Part shown: piece after piece, positions 58,883 through 64,000 of the stretch
Position numbering within the stretch: the first letter of the stretch is position 1
Layout: each line of letters starts with the position of its first letter
Source of the DNA: Adiantum capillus-veneris
Taxonomy: Eukaryota > Streptophyta > Polypodiopsida > Polypodiales > Pteridaceae
Assembly (NCBI GenBank): GCA_014529385.2
Contig: CM043962.1
Location: 45,389,598 to 45,453,597, forward strand
Length of the DNA: 64,000 nucleotides
Direction: 5' to 3'
Notes under the pieces: model-generated
Database searches by the model: none
What the model was told of the DNA's origin: nothing
The model's input: the letters and a program-made list of their open reading frames with translations, nothing else
Translations under genes and position numbers: made by a program

Positions 58883-61534
58883 CTATATGGCACTTGTCGG
58901 GTTGAGTTGACCTCCCATGTCGTAGAGCTTCTTTAAACCTTCTTCTACCCTTTGTAGATGCAATGATTTTGAGCTATAAATACAGAAATCATCAATGAAC
59001 ACCCTAATTGACTTTCCAAAGAATGCTTGAAACACCATATTCATGAAACGTTGGAATGTTGCAGGAGCATTTGTCAGACCAAATGGCATGACTCTAAAAG
59101 CATAACAACCCCAAGGAGTGATAAAGGTTGTTTTCAATTGATCCTCCAGTGCAATCCCTATTTGAAAGTAACCTGAGGAACCATCGCACACAGTGTACTT
59201 CTCATGACCAGCTACCTCATTTAGTATCTCATCCTGGAATGGGAGGGGAAAGTGATCTCTCTTTGTTGCCTCATTGAGGGGACGGTAATCCACACACACC
59301 CTCCACTTGCCGTTCTTCTTAGGAGTGACAACAACAGGAGAGACCCACTCTGAATTCTCCACTGGATAAATGAACCCTGCTGCTAGAAGCTTTCTTACCT
59401 CCTTGAGTAAAGCCTGCTCCTTGATGACTCCTAGCCTTCGTAGCTTCTGAGCCTTAGGTGTGGCCTCTGGCTTCAACTCAATTTTGTGTTGAACAGCATC
59501 TACTCCACGCACATCGGTGTAGTCTTTAGCAAAAAGCCTAGGAAACTTCCTTAGCACACATTTGAACTCCTCTCTTTCATCCTTTGTAAGTGTTGTTGAT
59601 AGCATACCTTCCAGCATCCCTTCATCTTGATCACCTTCGTTCTCTTGAGGACCTACCTCCTCCAAGCCTTGACAAGAGGTCTCTTGGTTGCTTGGCTTAA
59701 ACCTTACCCCCATGACTTCGATGGAAGACTCCTCTTTAGTAATGCTGCCGCTACTTTCTTCTTCTGAAGTGCTATCGGTCCAACCTTCTTCCGTCTCACT
59801 TTGAGATGATTCTTCATGGAGCTCCTCTTGGTGTTGCTCCTTCATGTCAAAGACAACCTTCTTGTGATTGTCATTCCTGCAAATTAGCTTTCCACTCTCC
59901 CAATCCTGCAAAGCTCGCATTTTCATTAGCCATGGTCTTCCTAGGATAAATGGGTAACCATTTCCCTTGGTAGACATGACATAGAAATCCACTGCCTTCT
60001 TAATGCCAAAGGCCTCCACAAAAACATTTTTACAAATGCCTACGCACCTAGCCTTGCTATTGTTTGCCATCTTGACCCTAATTTCAGGTGTCTCATGGAT
60101 GTGCATGCCTAGTTTTTGCATGAGTCCCTCTGTCATGATGCAAATTTGTGCACCCCCATCCACTAGACCTTTCCTAACCAATCTCCCTTTGATGTAACAG
60201 TCTAGCACCGGTGTAATGTCCTCATTCATTTCAGCTTGTGCAATTTTTACAACAGGCACACTCTCTTTTACCTTTCTCCTAGTGCTAACTGCCCTTGTTA
60301 AATCCCTCCTAACTTGTGGAAATAATGCAAGAAATTGAGGCCATGAAATATCAGGACCCTTACCTCTCATGTCTTCCAACAAGTTGTACGGAGCCATACC
60401 ATGTCCAAGAGGGAAGTCTTGGAGGTTGATACGACGTCGAGTCCTCTTGGTTTCCTTGGTTCCCTTTGCCTTCTTGCCTTGTCCATGGTCACTCTGTGAT
60501 GTGACTCCTTCTTTCTCTTTACCTTTTCCTTGGCCACGCTTAATTCCATTGGCTTCCATGTCAACCTCATTTGAATTTGTCACCTCTACCACATGCACAT
60601 TTGGATCTGGCAAAGGTGGAACTCCTTCTACCCCTTGTGGAGGTGGTCTTGGTCCATTTGGCCTTTGTAGAAGCCTTGGTTGTTGACCAGTTCCTTCACC
60701 TGCATTCATCACTGGGTAATTCAAGTTAGGCCTCCCTGGCTCCCCACGGGGCCAAGGACAATTATACATCCCATGTCCAGACTCTCCGCAATTCCAACAT
60801 TGCAAGACTCTCCTAGGTCGTGGATCTCGCTCTTCAGACTTCTTTGCTTGTCCCTTTGGACCTACAGCTTGTGCAAGGTGAATTGACAGGCTGCTTAAAG
60901 ATTCGTTTAACTTCTCAATTACTTCCGCCGTTACCTCAGGAAGCTCCCTCGATGTTGATGCTTGTGACTTACCTTTGGGTCTAAGACCTTCTATTGGAAC
61001 CTCTCCCCTTAAGCACTTGAGTTTCCTATACTTCTCAGCAGCCCTAGTTTCAGCTGCATCAAAAGTAGCAGGTGCACCCGCCTCAACTTTTACCTTAAGG
61101 TCAGGAAAGAGTCTGGCTATGAACCTCTCCTTCTTTAAAAATTCTGCACCATCACCAGGGTTAGCAACATTTCGTATCCATAGAGCCCAAAGACGTAGAA
61201 ACTCTTGCTTGTACAAGTAGTAGTCATCTAAGTCTTTTTGCTTATGAGAAACAATGTCTTGCCATAGTTTTTGAGTGTTTTGGGGATCAAAGAAGTATCT
61301 CTTAAAACGATTTAAAACTTCTGTGTAATTCCCCTTAACTTCCTCAGGCAAAGAGTCAAACCAAGTACTAGCATCTTTCCTAAGGACCACCTCAAACATT
61401 TCTACACGTTCTTGATCGGTTACTATCCTCTTGATACGGCAAGACATCTTGAAATTTGCTAAAAATAATTCTGCATCCTCTCCAGGCTCTCCAAAGAAAA
61501 GAGGATATCCAGACATTTGGCGTTGGCTCTCCAT
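58883..61534 (-). CDS. gag-pol: Gypsy-2 gag-protease-RT (part 1)
   Basis: 883 aa in one frame. Capsid ~1-120 (GYPLFFGEPGEDAELFL, WFDSLPEEVKGNYTEVLNRF). Knuckle CWNCGESGHGMYNC (C-X2-C-X4-H-X4-C) ~250. Protease ~455-560: GLVDGGAQICIMTEGL (D-G-G-A) and FILGRPWLM. Acidic linker SQSETEEGWTDSTSEEESSG. RT ~740-883: NSEWVSPVVVTPKKNGKWR, VCDGSSGYFQI, MPFGLTNAPATFQRF and the catalytic FIDDFCIYSS. The frame ends at QLNPTSAI; the next frame resumes the RT sense, so one base appears to be missing near 58903. Otherwise uninterrupted. Confidence 0.88.
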   Translation of the reverse strand: MESQRQMSGYPLFFGEPGEDAELFLANFKMSCRIKRIVTDQERVEMFEVVLRKDASTWFDSLPEEVKGNYTEVLNRFKRYFFDPQNTQKLWQDIVSHKQKDLDDYYLYKQEFLRLWALWIRNVANPGDGAEFLKKERFIARLFPDLKVKVEAGAPATFDAAETRAAEKYRKLKCLRGEVPIEGLRPKGKSQASTSRELPEVTAEVIEKLNESLSSLSIHLAQAVGPKGQAKKSEERDPRPRRVLQCWNCGESGHGMYNCPWPRGEPGRPNLNYPVMNAGEGTGQQPRLLQRPNGPRPPPQGVEGVPPLPDPNVHVVEVTNSNEVDMEANGIKRGQGKGKEKEGVTSQSDHGQGKKAKGTKETKRTRRRINLQDFPLGHGMAPYNLLEDMRGKGPDISWPQFLALFPQVRRDLTRAVSTRRKVKESVPVVKIAQAEMNEDITPVLDCYIKGRLVRKGLVDGGAQICIMTEGLMQKLGMHIHETPEIRVKMANNSKARCVGICKNVFVEAFGIKKAVDFYVMSTKGNGYPFILGRPWLMKMRALQDWESGKLICRNDNHKKVVFDMKEQHQEELHEESSQSETEEGWTDSTSEEESSGSITKEESSIEVMGVRFKPSNQETSCQGLEEVGPQENEGDQDEGMLEGMLSTTLTKDEREEFKCVLRKFPRLFAKDYTDVRGVDAVQHKIELKPEATPKAQKLRRLGVIKEQALLKEVRKLLAAGFIYPVENSEWVSPVVVTPKKNGKWRVCVDYRPLNEATKRDHFPLPFQDEILNEVAGHEKYTVCDGSSGYFQIGIALEDQLKTTFITPWGCYAFRVMPFGLTNAPATFQRFMNMVFQAFFGKSIRVFIDDFCIYSSKSLHLQRVEEGLKKLYDMGGQLNPTSAI

Positions 61535-61583
61535 TATTATGAAAGATTACAACACGAGTTACAATAAGGGATACAATAGAGAT

Positions 61584-62042
61584 CTAGAACCACTCGCCTG
61601 CAAATGAAGAAGTGAGAAAATACCACTCTAGGTTTTCTTCTTCAGCTATCCAAGCTTCAATAAGGTCTCGATTTGTTTGATCAAAACAAAAGGGTAGACT
61701 ATTGATGAGCTCTAAGAAGGGTTGAAATTCTTCAAAGCTAAGGCGATAAACAGAAATCTCTAGAACTTCATTTTCTGGATCCAAAAGAGCAACCACGTCC
61801 CAAGTGATAAATTGCACTTGCTCTACAATTCCCAATGCACAAGCGGTTTGTATAAAAACTAGATCTTCATGCTCGTCGAAGGCCGTGAGAAAGTAGCAAT
61901 TGACTAGGAGCTCCTTTCCTTCGAGTTCCACACAGTCGGAGTGAGGCAACCTTCTCACAATTTCATAAAGAACATCCTCATCAAGTCCAATCAAGTTTGC
62001 AAGATTTAAAGACTCCACTTGTGCTACAAAATTCTTGGACAA
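61584..62042 (-). CDS. Gypsy-2 accessory ORF B2, 152 aa
   Basis: Open, MSKNFVAQVESLNLANLIGL, 49 nt before the gag ATG on the same strand. It contains LYEIVRRLPHSDCVELEGKE, HEDLVFIQTACALGIVEQVQ and YRLSFEEFQPFLELINSLPF. The same three blocks, in order, occur in the neighbouring ORF B1, so the two are diverged duplicates. The first block (D/LPxELxxxVVRRLP) recalls an F-box helix, but that is a weak resemblance. No zinc finger, membrane helix or enzyme motif seen. Confidence 0.6.
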   Translation of the reverse strand: MSKNFVAQVESLNLANLIGLDEDVLYEIVRRLPHSDCVELEGKELLVNCYFLTAFDEHEDLVFIQTACALGIVEQVQFITWDVVALLDPENEVLEISVYRLSFEEFQPFLELINSLPFCFDQTNRDLIEAWIAEEENLEWYFLTSSFAGEWF

Positions 62043-62088
62043 AAACTCCTTAGGATTATGGTTAAATCATTCAAAAGCATAAAGAGAT

Positions 62089-62643
62089 TTACAATGTCTC
62101 TATGAACAAAGTGTCATAGAAAGTAGAGAAGGATGAGAATTTATACAAATTTGCAATCTTCTCTATGCTCTCTTTATTAAGACAAGCTCTGAATAGCTCC
62201 CTATCTCCTTTGTTGAAAGCGAAAGGAAGACTATTAATAAGACGCAAATGAGGGAAAAATTCACCAAATGTGAGTCTATGAAGCATGAACTTTGGCCGCA
62301 AGTTTCCTGAAGAGTCTTCCTCAATGGTGAAATGCACTCGCCAAACGCCAAATTTCACTCTATTTACCAATCTTAGGGCACACACTAGTTGGATGAATGC
62401 GCGGTCTTCCTTAGTGCCCAACAACAAGAGGAAAATGGAATCCACGCGTAGGACCTTCCGTCTTAACTTCACCACCCTCTTGTTATGAGGGAGACGCCTT
62501 ACTACTTGCTCCTGCAACTCAATTGGTAATAGAGCTAGATCTCTAAGGATTGAACTTTCACTGCACACACATTCCCAGTTAGAATAAATGATCGTTTTTT
62601 TGTTTCTTGTAACAACTTGGACAAAGAAAAAACAAACATACAC
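62089..62643 (-). CDS. Gypsy-2 accessory ORF B1, 184 aa
   Basis: Open. The first Met (MYVCFFFVQVVTRNKK) may not be used, since similarity to B2 starts ~40 residues in at LALLPIELQEQVVRRLPHNK. Blocks shared with B2: RRLPH, KVLRVDSIFLLLLGTKEDRA with FIQLVCALRLVNRV, and HRLTFGEFFPHLRLINSLPF. Basic overall, where B2 is acidic. Function unknown. Both frames survive without stops in an element whose pol has only one frame break. Confidence 0.6.
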   Translation of the reverse strand: MYVCFFFVQVVTRNKKTIIYSNWECVCSESSILRDLALLPIELQEQVVRRLPHNKRVVKLRRKVLRVDSIFLLLLGTKEDRAFIQLVCALRLVNRVKFGVWRVHFTIEEDSSGNLRPKFMLHRLTFGEFFPHLRLINSLPFAFNKGDRELFRACLNKESIEKIANLYKFSSFSTFYDTLFIETL

Positions 62644-62669
62644 ACTACTTTGCCGGGCTGCACTTCATT

Positions 62670-62888
62670 TTAAAATAAAATGAACACATGTACATCAAAA
62701 GAAGTGTGGTAGTTGATGAGAGGTAGAATGACAGGGTTTGGTGATGCAAGAATTTCTCCTGCTCTTTGGGCACCAAACATGAACACCATTCGTTGTTGAA
62801 AATGGATCTTTCTACTAATTGCAACGTTTATTCTAATGTGTGGAGTAAAATGAAAGGGAAAAAACTCTATTCCTGGGCCATTATCCAT
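62670..62888 (-). CDS. Gypsy-2 accessory ORF A2, 72 aa
   Basis: MDNGPGIEFFPFHFTPHI...; the C-terminal half (GAQRAGEILASPNPVILPLI, then SFDVHVFILF) matches A1 (RLAEINASVNPFILPLIRYD, then SLDVYIFVLF) in order and spacing, and both end at the same residue. Short and hydrophobic at the C-terminus; it could be an exon or part of a longer split protein with B1. Confidence 0.5.
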   Translation of the reverse strand: MDNGPGIEFFPFHFTPHIRINVAISRKIHFQQRMVFMFGAQRAGEILASPNPVILPLINYHTSFDVHVFILF

Positions 62889-62909
62889 GGCCTATGCATG
62901 TCCTAATGC

Positions 62910-63122
62910 TTAAAACAAAACAAAAATATAGACGTCCAAACTAAGGTCGTACCTAATGAGAGGCAAAATAAAAGGATTTACTGAAGCGTTTATCTCGGCC
63001 AACCTAAGAGGACCTAAAATTCTACGAATGACACGTTGAAATTGCAACTTAGTACTAACAATTATGTGTACCTTTTGCCTTGCAATGGGAATGAAGGGAT
63101 CATACAAAGCTTCGTGATTCAT
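62910..63122 (-). CDS. Gypsy-2 accessory ORF A1, 70 aa
   Basis: MNHEALYDPFIPIARQKVHI..., first ORF after the primer site (51 nt downstream). Paralogue of A2. Order in the transcript is A1, A2, B1, B2, gag. All four lie on one strand within 1.6 kb with spacers of 21, 26 and 46 nt. Confidence 0.5.
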   Translation of the reverse strand: MNHEALYDPFIPIARQKVHIIVSTKLQFQRVIRRILGPLRLAEINASVNPFILPLIRYDLSLDVYIFVLF

Positions 63123-63172
63123 GCAAACTACTTGACTATGCTAAAGGTTGATTCTACACAAAAATACACAAG

Positions 63173-63193
63173 CCGTCCTCCGTGGGGGCACCA
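63173..63193 (-). other. Gypsy-2 primer-binding site
   Basis: Three bases after the LTR end (CCTCA, then AAT), TGGTGCCCCCACGGAGGACG. It is close in form to the TGGCGCCCACCGTGGGG primer site of Tat-type plant elements; the exact tRNA was not identified. Confidence 0.6.
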
Positions 63194-63196
63194 ATT

Positions 63197-63455
63197 TGAG
63201 GCGGTCCGGGGCGGGCAACAAGAAGAGTGGCCTCTAGACACCCTTCAAGGCTCCCGTGCTGCTCAATGGGGCTGGGGCACAACACAACACAAACCAAAAC
63301 AACAAACCCACCGCCAAATCCCAACTACACAAGGGGCACCACCTAGTTTAAGAGCGAACTAGGACGCAAAAGAGGAGAATCGTTAGAGCAACCCACAAAC
63401 AAGCAAGGAATTTACACTAACCCTAACACCAATGGAGTACTCTCACACACTAAAA

Positions 63456-63507
<52 letters not shown>

Positions 63508-64000
63508 TGCTCGGGCTGCTTTGAAACGTATCGGCAATGATCAAGCAAACACAACTATATATTTAAGAAAGAGAGAGAAAGGGGGAGGGGGTGCTTGTTG
63601 CATTAATACCTTCTTACAAATCTGTCATGACAAATCAAAGTGAGATTAGTACTTGTTCAACATAGCTTGCGTAAATTTCACCACAACACATCACAAGAAA
63701 AGCCACCCCAATCACTGTCTTAAGGCTAGGGGAGTCCTCTCCACCCTGTCGCCCTCTTACAATATGTGGGATTTATGTCTAGATTGATGACAACACCAGA
63801 GACAAGCTATCAAGAACTTAACAAAAGAAAAAAACACCAAGACACTTACACATCATTGTTGTCCATTACTTCACGTTGGAAGGGAGACAAAGTATCCAAG
63901 CTTAGTCCAAATCCACCCTCCTTGATTCAGCGAATGTTGGGCTTACACTAGTAGGAGAAATGATAGATTTCCTACTCTCAATTGAATGATCACTCTCTCT
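63197..64000 (-). repeat. Gypsy-2 5' LTR (incomplete)
   Basis: Matches 54693-55500 with a few substitutions (for example at 63608 and 63727), one 3-bp difference (GAG at 63372) and a shorter (GA)n array (63459-63504). The rest lies beyond the window. Confidence 0.9.

Larger units (their letters stand above)
54693..64000 (-). mobile_element. Gypsy-2: Tat-type gypsy retrotransposon, cut by window end
   Basis: Minus strand. 3' LTR 54693-56227 (~1535 bp), polypurine tract 56228-56243, pol 56256-58865, gag-protease-RT 58883-61534, four small ORFs 61584-63122, primer site 63173-63193, and 804 bp of the 5' LTR (63197-64000). The two LTR parts differ at only a handful of bases in ~800 bp plus array length, so the insertion is young. 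Two RNase H domains in pol place it with the Tat/Ogre side of plant gypsy elements. The left flank equals a repeat whose uninterrupted version is at 27961-28161. Confidence 0.9.

Overview
This is nuclear DNA from a land plant, almost certainly an intergenic, retrotransposon-dense stretch. Everything recognisable is eukaryotic: Ty1/copia and Ty3/gypsy LTR retrotransposons with tRNA-type primer sites, two LINE lineages, an intron-bearing gene remnant, and very long (GA)n, (TG)n and (CA)n arrays. The mix fits a large-genome seed-free plant such as a fern, but the sequence alone does not fix the lineage. I see no intact host gene, no rRNA or tRNA gene and no bacterial signal.

Layout. 1-960: remnant of a transposase-like gene (minus). 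1087-6594: decayed copia element (Copia-1) that has lost protease and integrase and whose 3' end is tandemly duplicated. 7506-11067: chimera in which a LINE ORF1 fragment replaces the front of a second copia element (Copia-2). About 11286-13550: broken multi-exon gene (minus) with a DGNH motif. 14055-23945: chain of four same-strand non-LTR elements (LINE-A, LINE-B, half-LINE-C, LINE-D), mostly joined by (GA)n arrays. 23946-25800 and 31567-33480: two copies of a repeat (RepR) with a TATA box and a small conserved ORF. 25800-27336, 50073-51548 and 53350-54282: three gag-only copia derivatives (Copia-3a/b/c, minus) whose LTR starts like that of Copia-2. 28162-30560: remnant of an L1-type plant LINE. 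33613-46728: complete gypsy insertion (Gypsy-1) with 5-bp target duplication. 51819-53240: second ORF1-only half-LINE. 54693 to the window end: younger gypsy element (Gypsy-2, minus) with two RNase H domains and four small ORFs upstream of gag.

How the parts relate. LINE-A carries ORF1 plus an intact-looking ORF2 (endonuclease, reverse transcriptase, CCHC). Its last ~45 bases, with a perfect 6-bp hairpin, recur in LINE-B, LINE-D and two ORF1-only elements that lack any reverse transcriptase, and all end at a (GA)n array. Full-length copies have microsatellites on both sides. The simplest reading is a microsatellite-targeting LINE together with a HAL1-like parasite that keeps only the LINE's 3' recognition end. 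This and the accessory ORFs of Gypsy-2 are the most original content.

Many predicted reading frames made only of SLSLSL, RERERE or CVCVCV are translated microsatellites and are not genes.
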